Source: Armatimonadota bacterium (GTDB taxonomy: Bacteria; Sysuimicrobiota; Sysuimicrobiia; Sysuimicrobiales; JACQTN01). From it: a stretch of 13,221 nucleotides of DNA. The notes below the pieces were generated by a model, which was not told the DNA's origin, searched no databases, and saw only the letters and a list, made by a program, of their open reading frames with translations. The translations under genes were made by a program, and so were the position numbers. This document shows positions 1 to 7,179 of the stretch, in pieces (position 1 is the stretch's first letter; each line of letters starts with the position of its first letter). The DNA is taken from assembly GCA_016210785.1 (NCBI GenBank), contig JACQTN010000019.1, positions 1 through 13,221 of the forward strand, read 5' to 3'.

Positions 1-925
1 CCTGCAGCCGGTCCACGGTCTCGCGCAGGGAAGCGGGATCCTCCACGTGCAGGACCACCGCGTCTTCCACGATCTTCTTGATCATACCCGACAGCGACGT
101 ACCGGGTCCCACTTCCACGAAGGCCCGGGCGCCCATGGCCGCCATGCGCCGCACCGACTCCTCCCAGCGCACGGGGCTGGCCACCTGGGTGATGAGGAAC
201 TCTCTCACGCGGCCTGCCTCCGTGACCGGCTCGGCGGTAGCGTTGGCCACCACGGGGATGCGCGGGTCCCGCAGCGTGATCCCAGTCAGTTCACCGGCCA
301 AGCGCAGCGCCGCGGGCTGCATGAGGGAAGTGTGGAAGGGTGCGCTCACCGCGAGCCTGACCACCCGCCGGGCCCCCCGCGCCCTGGCGGCCTGGGCCGC
401 CCGCTCCACCGCGGCACTGTCGCCGCCGATCACCACCTGGCCCGGCCCGTTGAAGCTAGACGGCTCCACGATGCCGGCGCCGGCGGCCTCCCGGCACGCC
501 GCGGCCACCCCTTCCGGGTCCAGCCCCAGCACGGCGGCCATGGCCGTGTCCCGCTCTGCCGCCGTCTCCTGCATGAAGCGGCCCCGCTTGCGCACCAGCA
601 CCACGGCGTCCTCGAACCGCATGGCGCCCGCAGCCACGAGCGCGGTGTACTCGCCCAGGCTCAGCCCCGCGGCCACGCCGGCGTCCACGCCGTGCTGGCG
701 CAGCGCGACCAGGCAGGCCACGCTGGCGGCCAGAATCGCCGGCTGGGTATTCTCCGTCTGGCGAAGCGCCTCCTCCGGTCCCGCCCGGCACAAGTGGAGA
801 AGATCCTCGCCCAGCGCGGCGCCGGCACGGCTGAATACCGCCCGCGCCGCGGGGACGGCGTCGGCCAGCGCCACGCCCATCCCCACGTACTGGGCGCCCT
901 GTCCGGGGAAGACCAGCGCGATCAC
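1..925 (-). CDS. fabD: Malonyl-CoA:ACP transacylase FabD (3' end cut by window edge)
   Basis: FabD moves the malonyl group from CoA to acyl carrier protein in the cytosol, supplying the extender unit for fatty acid synthesis. 308 residues are visible. Since the family is usually 305-320 residues, only a few C-terminal residues are missing. Visible motifs are FPGQGAQ at residues 6-12, the nucleophile Ser89 in GLSLGEY (the commoner form is GHSLGEY), and the catalytic His198 in APFHTSLM. The C-terminal EVGPGTSLSGMIKK block is also present. The chosen start is GTG at 925, with GAGG 5 nt upstream and a full AGGAGG 12 nt upstream. The gene begins 40 bp after fabH stops and reads the same way, so the two are probably cotranscribed. 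The Leu before the nucleophile also occurs in other FabD proteins and is not a sign of inactivity. Identity is secure. Confidence 0.96.
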   Translation of the reverse strand, partial: MIALVFPGQGAQYVGMGVALADAVPAARAVFSRAGAALGEDLLHLCRAGPEEALRQTENTQPAILAASVACLVALRQHGVDAGVAAGLSLGEYTALVAAGAMRFEDAVVLVRKRGRFMQETAAERDTAMAAVLGLDPEGVAAACREAAGAGIVEPSSFNGPGQVVIGGDSAAVERAAQAARARGARRVVRLAVSAPFHTSLMQPAALRLAGELTGITLRDPRIPVVANATAEPVTEAGRVREFLITQVASPVRWEESVRRMAAMGARAFVEVGPGTSLSGMIKKIVEDAVVLHVEDPASLRETVDRLQ

Positions 926-965
926 GGGGTCCTCAATCCTCCTGGTCGATCCGGGGACTCCGCCG

Positions 966-2012
966 TCACGGGCGCGGGGCGGACCGCGCCTTGGTCCACC
1001 GCAGCGCGCACGAGGCCCACGTGAGTCCGCCGCCGAACGCCACCAGCACCAGGACGTCCCCCGGCTGCTCCCGGCCCGCTTCCATCGCCTCGCTGAGCGC
1101 CACGGGCACGGAGGCAGAGGAGGTGTTGCCGTAGCGGTCGATGTTGATGATGAACTTCTCCAGGGGTTCGCCCAGGCGCTTGGCCGCCGCCTCGATGATC
1201 CGGATGTTGGCCTGATGCGGGACGTACCAGCGCACGGCCTCGCCGGTCAGGTTGGCCTGGCGCAGCACGGCCTCGATGGCGTCGGGGATGGCGCGGACCG
1301 CGAACTTGAACACCTCGCGCCCGTTCTGGTAGATGTAGTGCATGTCCCGTTCGATCGTCTCGTAGGAGGCGGGATGGCGCGACCCGCCGCCGCGGAGATT
1401 GAGCAGATCCCCGCGGCTGCCGTCGGCGCCGAGATGGAAGGACAGGAACCCCTCACCCGGCGGACACGGCTGCACCACCACCGCGCCGGCGCCGTCGCCG
1501 AACAGCACGCAGGTGCTGCGGTCCTTCCAGTTGGTGATCTTGGACAGCGTCTCCGCGCCGATGACCAACACGCGGTCCGCCATGCCGCTGCCCACATAGG
1601 CGTTGGCCTGGGCTAGGCCGTACACGAAGCTGCTGCAGGCGGCCATCAGGTCAAACGCACCCGCCCGCCGGGCGCCCAGGCGGTCCTGCACCCAGCAGGC
1701 GGTGGAGGGGAAGATCATATCGGGGGACGCGGTGCCCACGATGATGAGGTCGAGGTCATCCGGCGTGAGGCCGGCGTCGGCGAGCGCGGCGCGGGCGGCC
1801 TCGATAGCGAGGTCGGACGTCGCCTGATCGTCGCTCGCGATCCGGCGCTCCCGGATTCCGGTGCGCGTGACGATCCACTCATCCGACGTCTCCACCGCCG
1901 CTTCGAGCTGGTGGTTGGTCACCACCCGAGGCGGCGTGTAGTGTCCGATCCCGGTGATGGTCGCGCCCCGCGGCGCCGGACGGCCTGCTCCCTGCGCCCC
2001 CGAGGTGGTCAC
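966..2012 (-). CDS. fabH: Beta-ketoacyl-ACP synthase III FabH
   Basis: FabH condenses acetyl-CoA (or a branched acyl-CoA) with malonyl-ACP to start type II fatty acid synthesis. The predicted protein is 349 residues. The catalytic triad is visible: Cys126 in DLMAACSSFVYG, His266 in WYVPHQANIRII, and Asn296 in NIDRYGNTSSASVP. The thiolase-fold start ITGIGHYTPPRVVTN lies at about residues 19-33. The start is uncertain. GTG at 2012 gives a tail of about 18 residues before the conserved core, and I see no strong ribosome binding site. The frame stays open another 32 codons to a GTG at 2108, but that extension lies in intergenic repeat DNA (2041-2154) and is probably not native protein. fabD follows after 40 bp. 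Upstream, rpmF is separated from fabH by two tandem repeat units, and the plsX gene often found here is absent. Confidence 0.95.
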   Translation of the reverse strand: MTTSGAQGAGRPAPRGATITGIGHYTPPRVVTNHQLEAAVETSDEWIVTRTGIRERRIASDDQATSDLAIEAARAALADAGLTPDDLDLIIVGTASPDMIFPSTACWVQDRLGARRAGAFDLMAACSSFVYGLAQANAYVGSGMADRVLVIGAETLSKITNWKDRSTCVLFGDGAGAVVVQPCPPGEGFLSFHLGADGSRGDLLNLRGGGSRHPASYETIERDMHYIYQNGREVFKFAVRAIPDAIEAVLRQANLTGEAVRWYVPHQANIRIIEAAAKRLGEPLEKFIINIDRYGNTSSASVPVALSEAMEAGREQPGDVLVLVAFGGGLTWASCALRWTKARSAPRP

Positions 2013-2040
2013 CGCACCGCCCGCCCGATCGGTGGTCGCG

Positions 2041-2154
2041 GCACGTTCCACTCTCGTGCAAGGTGTATTCGTTGTCCCGCGCTCACCCACGCACGGTGCA
2101 CGTTCCACACTCGCGCAAGGCGTAATCGCTGTCCCGCGCTCACCGACGCACGGT
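2041..2154 (-). repeat. Two tandem 57-bp repeat units in the rpmF-fabH spacer
   Basis: Units at 2041-2097 and 2098-2154 are exactly 57 bp each and differ at 6 positions by hand count. On the minus strand each carries GGTGAGCGCGGGACA, then CCTTGC, then GTGGAACGTGC. Parts of the unit can fold: on the plus strand the second copy has CACCG-ACGCA-CGGTG, and the first has GCACG...CGTGC with a 9-nt loop. The array ends 3 bp from the rpmF stop codon. Because 57 is divisible by 3, the fabH frame runs open through both units. Related units occur in three other spacers of this window. Their function is unknown; a REP/BIME-like dispersed element is the closest category. Confidence 0.85.
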
Positions 2155-2157
2155 GCT

Positions 2158-2349
2158 TCACGACTTCTCCTCGGTCTCCTTGACGATGACCTGACGCCCG
2201 CCGTAGTACCCGCAGGCTTCGCAGACCCGATGGGGGATCATCAGCGCGTGGCATTGAGGACAGCTCACCATACCGGCCGCGCGCATCCGCCACCGGGATC
2301 GGCGGTGGCCCGTGCGGGCCTTGGAGCGACGTCGCTTCTGCAGTGCCAT
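2158..2349 (-). CDS. rpmF: 50S ribosomal protein L32, zinc-ribbon form
   Basis: L32 is a small protein of the large ribosomal subunit. The product is 63 residues and starts MALQKRRRSKARTGHRRSRW, a typical basic N-terminus for the family. Four cysteines (30, 33, 43, 46) form CPQC...CEAC within PHRVCEACGYY, so this is the zinc-binding version. The ATG at 2349 has AAAGGAG 8 nt upstream. It lies 20 bp after the DUF177 gene, a near-universal pairing, and shares that gene's strong promoter. The stop codon sits almost directly against the repeat pair that separates it from fabH. Confidence 0.96.
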   Translation of the reverse strand: MALQKRRRSKARTGHRRSRWRMRAAGMVSCPQCHALMIPHRVCEACGYYGGRQVIVKETEEKS

Positions 2350-2369
2350 GGCGAGAACTCCTTTCCGGC

Positions 2370-2897
2370 CTATGTGGAATCCGAGCGAAGCCTCTGCAGA
2401 GCCGCCAGCCGGGGATCGATTTCCCGGCCGGCGCACCCGCACGGTCCCGTGTTCAGGTTCGCTCCGCACCGCGGACACAGCCCGCGACAGTCCTCCGAGC
2501 ACTGCGGCACCATCGGCAGCTCCAGCAGGAGGTGCTGGCGGACCACCTCCGTCAGGTCCAGCGTCTTCCCCTCCCCCAGGGGGAAGACGAAATCCTCCTC
2601 CGTGAGCGCGACCTCCTGACCCACCGGGCGCTCCGGCGGCGCCATCCAGAACTGTTCGGTGATGCTGGCCGCGAGAGAGTGCTCGAAAGGTCGGAGGCAT
2701 TTGCCACACACGAGCGTCACCGTCGTGGTGACCGTACCCCGCAGGTCCAGGGTCTCGCCCAGGTGGGTCAGCGTCACCTGGCCGGTGACGGGCGCGGGGA
2801 ACGCGACGTCCTCCGTCTGCGACTCCACGCGCTCGTCGAAGGGAAGCGTCCGCGCCGTGCCCGACGCCGGCAGCAGCTCATCGACGACGACCTTCAC
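2370..2897 (-). CDS. DUF177 / YceD family protein
   Basis: A 175-residue member of the DUF177 (YceD) family, which is linked in the literature to 23S rRNA accumulation. Its biochemical activity is not settled. The N-terminal half is beta-rich (TGQVTLTHLGETLDLRGTV) and leads into CGKC at residues 64-67. The C-terminal part has a second cysteine cluster at residues 133-155, including CRGLCPRCGANLN, typical of family members in Bacillota and Actinobacteria. The start is GTG at 2897, with only a weak GGGTG upstream. The gene is the first after the strong promoter at 2972-3001 and directly precedes rpmF, the usual partner, which supports a role around the large subunit. Confidence 0.9.
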   Translation of the reverse strand: MKVVVDELLPASGTARTLPFDERVESQTEDVAFPAPVTGQVTLTHLGETLDLRGTVTTTVTLVCGKCLRPFEHSLAASITEQFWMAPPERPVGQEVALTEEDFVFPLGEGKTLDLTEVVRQHLLLELPMVPQCSEDCRGLCPRCGANLNTGPCGCAGREIDPRLAALQRLRSDST

Positions 2898-2941
2898 CGG
2901 GACACCCTGGCGGCTGTGATGCCGTCATATTGCCTGACGCA

Positions 2942-2956
2942 GCCCTCGCCGAGGGC
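2942..2956 (-). promoter_or_regulatory. Hairpin in the 5' leader of the DUF177-rpmF-fabH-fabD transcript
   Basis: The leader contains a perfect 6-bp stem with a 3-nt loop (GCCCTC-GGC-GAGGGC on the minus strand), about 10 nt after the predicted transcription start. The T run lies before the stem, not after it, so it does not look like an intrinsic terminator. It could protect the 5' end or bind a regulator. Confidence 0.4.
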
Positions 2957-2971
2957 GAAAAAGGCTATCCC

Positions 2972-3001
2972 ATTATATGGACAGGCGTTCGGCAATGTCA
3001 A
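2972..3001 (-). promoter_or_regulatory. Near-perfect sigma-70 promoter for DUF177-rpmF-fabH-fabD
   Basis: On the minus strand the -35 box TTGACA (3001-2996) and -10 box TATAAT (2977-2972) both match the consensus exactly, with an 18-bp spacer. The surrounding stretch is clearly richer in A+T than the rest of the window. The predicted start near 2964 gives a leader of about 67 nt before the GTG of the DUF177 gene. It is the strongest promoter-like sequence I see here, fitting a ribosomal protein and fatty acid operon. Confidence 0.88.
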
Positions 3002-3034
3002 GAAACCGGTGGCGCGCATGCCGCACCCCGGGCC

Positions 3035-3490
3035 TCACGGCGGCGTCTGGCGATCCAGCATCGCCTTGCCCTTGCGGATCGCGTCCAGGATGTCCTGCAC
3101 GCGCCCTTCCAGTTCCTCCAGCACCTCCCGCGCGTAGTCATCCGAGCCGTGCCGGATGGCGTCGGCCTCCGCGCGGCCTTCGTCCATCATGTGCGCCCGC
3201 TGGCGCTCCGCTTCCCTGGTGACGGCGTGTTCGCTCACCAGCCGGCGCGCGTAGGTCTGCGCCTCCAGCACGATCCGCCGCGCCTCGTCCTGCGCCTGCT
3301 GCAGCGTCCGCTCCGCCTCCTCCCGCAGGCGCGCCGCCTGCCGCAGATCCTCCGGGATCTTCTCCCGGATGGCCCGCACCAGTTGCGCCAGTTCCCTGTA
3401 GTCCGCGCTGCGGCGGTCCAGCAGCGAGAGGGCCGGGCGCCGGGTCACCAGAGTCTCCAGCCGGGTGAATAGCTCCACTAGAGAGTCCAT
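3035..3490 (-). CDS. Coiled-coil protein in the SepIVA/DivIVA-like position next to coaD
   Basis: The product is 151 residues. After a short N-terminal part (about 1-35, MDSLVELFTRLETLV) it is almost entirely charged helix. Residues 45-145 are rich in Glu, Arg, Ala and Gln with heptad-like spacing (REEAERTLQQAQDEARRIV), as in DivIVA-type or ATP synthase b-type coiled coils. I see no signal peptide and no membrane segment. The ATG at 3490 overlaps the end of coaD by 13 bp, so translation is probably coupled. In mycobacteria a longer coiled-coil protein, the septation factor SepIVA, sits beside the DUF177 gene, and similar unnamed proteins adjoin coaD in Bacillota. A role in division or cell-envelope organisation is inference from position and shape; no enzymatic motif is visible. 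Confidence 0.85.
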   Translation of the reverse strand: MDSLVELFTRLETLVTRRPALSLLDRRSADYRELAQLVRAIREKIPEDLRQAARLREEAERTLQQAQDEARRIVLEAQTYARRLVSEHAVTREAERQRAHMMDEGRAEADAIRHGSDDYAREVLEELEGRVQDILDAIRKGKAMLDRQTPP

Positions 3491-3981
3491 GGTCCGGACC
3501 CGCCTTTCTCAAACTTCCGCCGAAGGTGCGCGGCCACCCGGGCCGGCACCAGGCCCTCCACACCCCCGCCCAGGCGCACCACCTCCTTGATGAGGGTGGA
3601 GCTGAGAAAGGCCCACTCTGGCGAGGTCATCAAGAAGACGGTGTCCAGGTCGCCGGCCAGGTGCCGGTTCATCATGGCCATGCGGAGCTCATACTCGAAG
3701 TCGCCCATGGTCCGCAGCCCTTTGAGGATCGCCGACGCGCCGCACTGCCGGGCAAAGGCCACGGTGAGGCCGCTGTAGTCCACCACCCGCACATTCACCA
3801 TGCCTTCCGTCACTTCCCGCAGCATGGCCACCCGTTCCTCCGGTGTGAACAACATCTCCTTGCTTACCACGTGGCTGACCGCCACGGTCACGGAGGGGAA
3901 CATCTCCACCGCCCGGTTCACGATGTCCAGGTGGCCGTTGTGGACCGGATCGAAGCTGCCGGGATAGATGACCGTCTTCAC
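3478..3981 (-). CDS. coaD: Phosphopantetheine adenylyltransferase CoaD
   Basis: CoaD transfers AMP from ATP to 4'-phosphopantetheine, giving dephospho-CoA, the penultimate step of CoA synthesis. The product is 167 residues, the normal family length. The nucleotidyltransferase motif HNGH is at residues 14-17 within YPGSFDPVHNGHLD. KGLRTMGDFEYELRMAMMNR covers about residues 87-106, and the second nucleotide-binding motif appears as LSSTLIKEV near residue 127. The GTG start overlaps the rsmD stop by 4 bp, with AAGGAGG just upstream. The overlaps on both sides tie rsmD, coaD and the coiled-coil gene into one translationally coupled operon. Confidence 0.97.
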   Translation of the reverse strand: MKTVIYPGSFDPVHNGHLDIVNRAVEMFPSVTVAVSHVVSKEMLFTPEERVAMLREVTEGMVNVRVVDYSGLTVAFARQCGASAILKGLRTMGDFEYELRMAMMNRHLAGDLDTVFLMTSPEWAFLSSTLIKEVVRLGGGVEGLVPARVAAHLRRKFEKGGSGPWTL

Positions 3982-4538
3982 CGCGCCTCCTTCTCCCGCT
4001 CAAAGAGCCACAAGGCCGTCTCGCCGTAGCGGGCTTCCCGGATCATCACCAGGCCAGCGACTCGTTCGGGCGCGTCCCGCCAATGTCCTTCCGCGGCGAT
4101 CACCCCGCCCGGGGTCAGGAGATCGCATTCCGCCAGACGCCGCAGCGTCGCATCCACCAGGCCGCGGCCGTAGGGCGGATCGAGCATGATCAGGTCGAAG
4201 CGCCGCGCCGCCGCCGCCAGCGCGCCGATGGCGGACAGCGCGTCCCGCTGCCACACTTCCGCCGCCTCCTTGAGGCCTGCGCCGGCCAGGCTGCGGCGGA
4301 TCTCCTCCGCCATGCGCGGGTCACGCTCCACGAACACCGCGGAGGCGGCGCCCCGGTGGAGCGCTTCGAGACCAAGGGCGCCGGTGCCTGCGTAAAGGTC
4401 CAGCACCCTCGCTCCGGCCAGCCGCGCGGCCAGCACGTTGAACAAGGCGACGCGCACGCGGCCCGAGGTGGGCCGCATCCTTCCGCCGCGGCCGCTCCCC
4501 CCACGCCCGCCCCGCCCTCTGTCGGGATGCGTCCGCAT
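3978..4538 (-). CDS. rsmD: 16S rRNA (guanine-966-N2)-methyltransferase RsmD, unusual N-terminus
   Basis: RsmD methylates G966 of 16S rRNA using S-adenosylmethionine. The 186-residue product shows MRPTSGRVRVALFNVL (21-36), the SAM-binding LDLYAGTGALGLEAL (46-60) and the catalytic DPPY (120-123). Usual family members begin with an RVIAG..KGRRL segment before RPT..RVRE. Here that segment is replaced by an Arg/Gly-rich stretch (residues 7-20, GRGGRGGSGRGG). ATG at 4538 is preferred because GGAG lies 9 nt upstream; ATG at 4553 is possible but has no clear binding site. An in-frame TGA at about 4566-4568 rules out a longer native N-terminus in this frame. Either the N-terminus was remodelled or a frameshift lies just upstream. 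Confidence 0.93.
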   Translation of the reverse strand: MRTHPDRGRGGRGGSGRGGRMRPTSGRVRVALFNVLAARLAGARVLDLYAGTGALGLEALHRGAASAVFVERDPRMAEEIRRSLAGAGLKEAAEVWQRDALSAIGALAAAARRFDLIMLDPPYGRGLVDATLRRLAECDLLTPGGVIAAEGHWRDAPERVAGLVMIREARYGETALWLFEREKEAR

Positions 4539-4946
4539 CGGCAAACGCTCCATCCGGTGAGGCCTCGCTCACGTCCGGCTTCGCTCCGGGGCGGCCTCGC
4601 CGACCTATCTATGGCTCGCTTTCTGTCGTCTGCTCCTCTCTACGAGGAGTTCGCTGGTTTGGCACCGACACGTGCCACGTTTCTGCAACGTGCCCCAGTG
4701 TACCGCGCTCACCGAACTCACGGCGCCACGCACCTTCTGAGCGTTGCGAGGCCAAACGCGTCCTTCGGGCTCGAACAGGTCGCGCTCTTCTCTGACTCGC
4801 CAAGATAGGTGGTGCGCGCGCCCCGCGCTGCGTCGTGCCACATTCGCGCCGGCACCCACTCAGCGGCGCATCGCTCGGCCGCAGTCGCTCCGCCAGGACG
4901 TGACTCGCCTCCTTCCAAACCTAACGTAGACGTCAGCGGGTGAACG
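4539..4946. other. Noncoding spacer between recG and rsmD with several hairpins
   Basis: About 400 bp without a convincing gene. The short open frames here lack homology I can recognise and have poor starts. Plus-strand structures are CTCCTC-TCTAC-GAGGAG (4633-4649), GGCAC-CGACAC-GTGCC (4661-4676) and CACGTT-TCTGC-AACGTG (4676-4692). An inverted pair, ACCTATCTATGGC at 4603-4615 and GCCAAGATAGGT at 4799-4810, brackets about 208 bp. One copy of the dispersed repeat lies inside, at about 4668-4717. A stretch at 4836-4870 is vaguely similar to the repeat but too degenerate to call. It must hold the recG transcript end and the rsmD promoter, but I could not place either with confidence. Confidence 0.6.
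4668..4717 (-). repeat. Single copy of the dispersed spacer repeat upstream of rsmD
   Basis: On the minus strand this reads TTCGGTGAGCGCGGTACA, then a short variable part, then TTGC and finally GTGGCACGTG. These match the blocks of the units near fabH and thiX in the same order and at nearly the same spacing. It is more diverged than those copies. Confidence 0.7.
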
Positions 4947-7061
4947 CTAGCTGATCGCCGCCAGCTCCAGCCGGCCGCCGAACCGTCGCTGCACCGCGTC
5001 GCGCAGCGCACGCGACACCGGCTGCCGGAGTTCCGCGTCCTGGCGCAGGTAGTCCAGTGCCGCGCGCCGCGCCTCCTCCAGCAGCGGTAGATCTTTGATC
5101 GGATCGGCCACTCGGAAGTCGGGCAGGCCGTGCTGGCGCACGCCCAGCAGTTCCCCGGGCCCGCGCAGCGCCAGGTCCTCCTGGGCGATGGCGAACCCGT
5201 CCGTGGTGGCCGTCATGGTCCGGATGCGCCGCTCCGCCTCCTCGGTAGCAGGATCATCGATGAGGATGCAGTAGGAGCGTGCCGCGCCACGGCCGATGCG
5301 TCCGCGAAGCTGGTGCAGTTGGGCCAGCCCGAAGCGGCCGGCATCCTCGATGACCATCACCGTGGCGTTGGGGACGTCCACGCCCACCTCGATGACGGGC
5401 GTGGCCACCAGCACCGCGATCTCGCCGGCGCGGAAGCGTGCCATCACCTGCTCCTTGTCCTCCACGCGCATGCGGCCGTGGAGCAGGCCAAGCGAAACGC
5501 CGGTCAGCTCTCCGCGCGCCAAACTCTCGTGCAGTTCGGTGGCCGCCCGCGCGTCCACCTTCTCCGACTCCTCCACCAGCGGACACACCACGAAGATCTG
5601 CCGGCCCGCGGCCACCTCCTGCCGCACGAACTCGTACACTTTCGCCCGATCGGCCGGCCGGCGCCAGTGCGTCGACACCCGTCCCCGCCCTGCCGGCATC
5701 TCGTCCAGCACCGAGACATCCAGGTCGCCGTACAGGGTGAGGGCGAGCGTGCGCGGGATCGGCGTGGCGGTCATCACCAGGACGTCGGGCCCCGCGCCCT
5801 TCCGTCGCAACAGGGCACGCTGGGCGACGCCGAACTTGTGCTGCTCGTCGATCACGACGAGCCCCAGCCGGGCGAACGCGACCGCCTCCTGGATGAGGGC
5901 GTGGGTACCCACCACCACGTCGGCGTCCCCACGCTGGGCGGCGGCGCGCCCCGCGTCCCGGCCCGCCACATCCATCCCCCCGGTGAGCAGCACGACCCGC
6001 ACGCCCAGCGGGTCCAGCATCCGGCGGAAGGTCAGGTAGTGCTGGTCTGCCAGGATCTCTGTGGGCGCCATGACCGCCCCCTGGTAGCCACCCTGGACGC
6101 ACGTGACCAGCGCTGCGGCGGCCACCGCAGTCTTGCCCGATCCCACGTCGCCCTGCAGCAACCGGTTCATGGGGCGCGGGCCGAACATGTCGCCGTGCGT
6201 CTCGTCGATGACCCGGGCCTGTGCGCCCGTCAGGGCAAAGGGCAGCGACGCCCGCCACCGGTCCGTCAGGTCGCCGTCCCGCCGGTAGCGGATGGTGCGG
6301 GGCAGGCGCTCTACGGCGCGCCGGCGGATCAACACGCCGATCTGCAGGAGGAACAGTTCCTGGAAGGCCAGCCGGCGCCGGGATGCCTCCGCCTCGCCCT
6401 CCGCGCCGGGGAAGTGGACTTTCCACAGGGCGTCCCGGATGCCCATCAGGGCGTGTTGTGCGCGCACCGCCTCCGGCAGCATCTCGCTGACGGCGCCGGC
6501 GAACTCCTCCAGCGCCTCGCGGATGATGGTGCGCACCATCCGCGGCGTGAGTCCCTCCGTGGCCGGGTAGACCGGGACGATGCGCCCGGCGTGCATCGCC
6601 TCATCCTCGGGCTCCAGCACCTCCAGGTCGGGGCTCTGGACCTGCAGCTGGCTGCGCCACTGCTCGACCCGCCCCGTGAGCACCACCTGCGCGCCGCGCG
6701 AGAGCTGGCCGCGGAGGTATGGCTGGTTGAACCAGACGGCGATGACGACACCGGTGCGATCCGTGATGGCGGCTTTGATGACGCTGCGCACGGCTCGGCG
6801 AGGGCCGCCGCGGCGGCCGAAGGGCCGCTCCTCCCTCACGCCGCGGATCGTGCCCCGGATGGTGGCCACCGTACCGGGGGCCAGGTCGCCGATGGGGGTG
6901 ATGACGCGGCGATCGTCGTAGCGCGACGGCAGGTGGTGCAGGAGGTCTTCGACGGTGTGGATGCCCAGGCGGGCGAGTTGGGCCGCTCGCGCAGGCCCGA
7001 CGCCCCGGATGTGATCCACCGTGTGGTCCAGGGGCGGCCGCGCGATCCGGGAATCCGGCAT
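4947..7061 (-). CDS. recG: ATP-dependent DNA helicase RecG
   Basis: RecG is a double-stranded DNA translocase that reverses stalled forks and processes branched intermediates. The product is 704 residues, within family range. An N-terminal helix-hairpin-like part (DHIRGVGPARAAQLARLGI) leads into the wedge/OB region (about 60-150). The helicase core has Walker A GDVGSGKT (304-311), MAPTEILADQH, the DEQH box (405-408), MTATPIPRT (430-438) and IEVGVDVPNA. The RecG C-terminal helicase signature EDAGRFGLAQLHQLRGRIGR is also present. The start is placed at ATG 7061, where family similarity begins; no good ribosome binding site is visible, and GTG codons upstream are possible. The frame stays open to 7256, but the distal part reads through 27-bp repeats and is unlikely to be protein. 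The genes downstream (rsmD, coaD) read the same way after a 400-bp spacer. Confidence 0.96.
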   Translation of the reverse strand: MPDSRIARPPLDHTVDHIRGVGPARAAQLARLGIHTVEDLLHHLPSRYDDRRVITPIGDLAPGTVATIRGTIRGVREERPFGRRGGPRRAVRSVIKAAITDRTGVVIAVWFNQPYLRGQLSRGAQVVLTGRVEQWRSQLQVQSPDLEVLEPEDEAMHAGRIVPVYPATEGLTPRMVRTIIREALEEFAGAVSEMLPEAVRAQHALMGIRDALWKVHFPGAEGEAEASRRRLAFQELFLLQIGVLIRRRAVERLPRTIRYRRDGDLTDRWRASLPFALTGAQARVIDETHGDMFGPRPMNRLLQGDVGSGKTAVAAAALVTCVQGGYQGAVMAPTEILADQHYLTFRRMLDPLGVRVVLLTGGMDVAGRDAGRAAAQRGDADVVVGTHALIQEAVAFARLGLVVIDEQHKFGVAQRALLRRKGAGPDVLVMTATPIPRTLALTLYGDLDVSVLDEMPAGRGRVSTHWRRPADRAKVYEFVRQEVAAGRQIFVVCPLVEESEKVDARAATELHESLARGELTGVSLGLLHGRMRVEDKEQVMARFRAGEIAVLVATPVIEVGVDVPNATVMVIEDAGRFGLAQLHQLRGRIGRGAARSYCILIDDPATEEAERRIRTMTATTDGFAIAQEDLALRGPGELLGVRQHGLPDFRVADPIKDLPLLEEARRAALDYLRQDAELRQPVSRALRDAVQRRFGGRLELAAIS

Positions 7062-7106
7062 CACCGCGCTGTGATCCCGTGCGGACACGCTCCGCTCCAC
7101 CACATC

Positions 7107-7138
7107 CAGGGTACCCTGAAGGTCACAGCCCAATTCTA
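7107..7138 (-). promoter_or_regulatory. Possible recG promoter element with a 12-bp palindrome
   Basis: On the minus strand TAGAAT (7138-7133) resembles a -10 box, but I find no good -35 at 16-18 bp. Just downstream is the perfect 12-bp palindrome CAGGGTACCCTG (7107-7118), about 46 bp before the recG ATG. Its position just after a potential transcription start would suit an operator, though a chance palindrome cannot be excluded. Confidence 0.35.
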
Positions 7139-7179
7139 CGCGGCCTCCGGCACTCCTCTTTGTCGGAGAGGGAGGGCGC

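Noticed and set aside
47..1616. Long plus-strand open frames over fabD and fabH
   Set aside because: They are antisense shadows caused by high GC; the minus strand encodes FabD and FabH with all catalytic motifs.
2942..2956. Hairpin as an intrinsic terminator of the coaD operon
   Set aside because: The T run is on the wrong side, and the stem lies downstream of the promoter for the next operon.
4766..4786. Minus-strand GTTCGAGCC resembling a tRNA T-loop
   Set aside because: The flanking bases do not form the 5-bp T stem, and no acceptor or anticodon arm can be placed.
4605..5011. Small minus-strand open frames in the recG-rsmD spacer
   Set aside because: They lack recognisable motifs and binding sites, overlap each other in different frames, and one runs into recG in the wrong frame.
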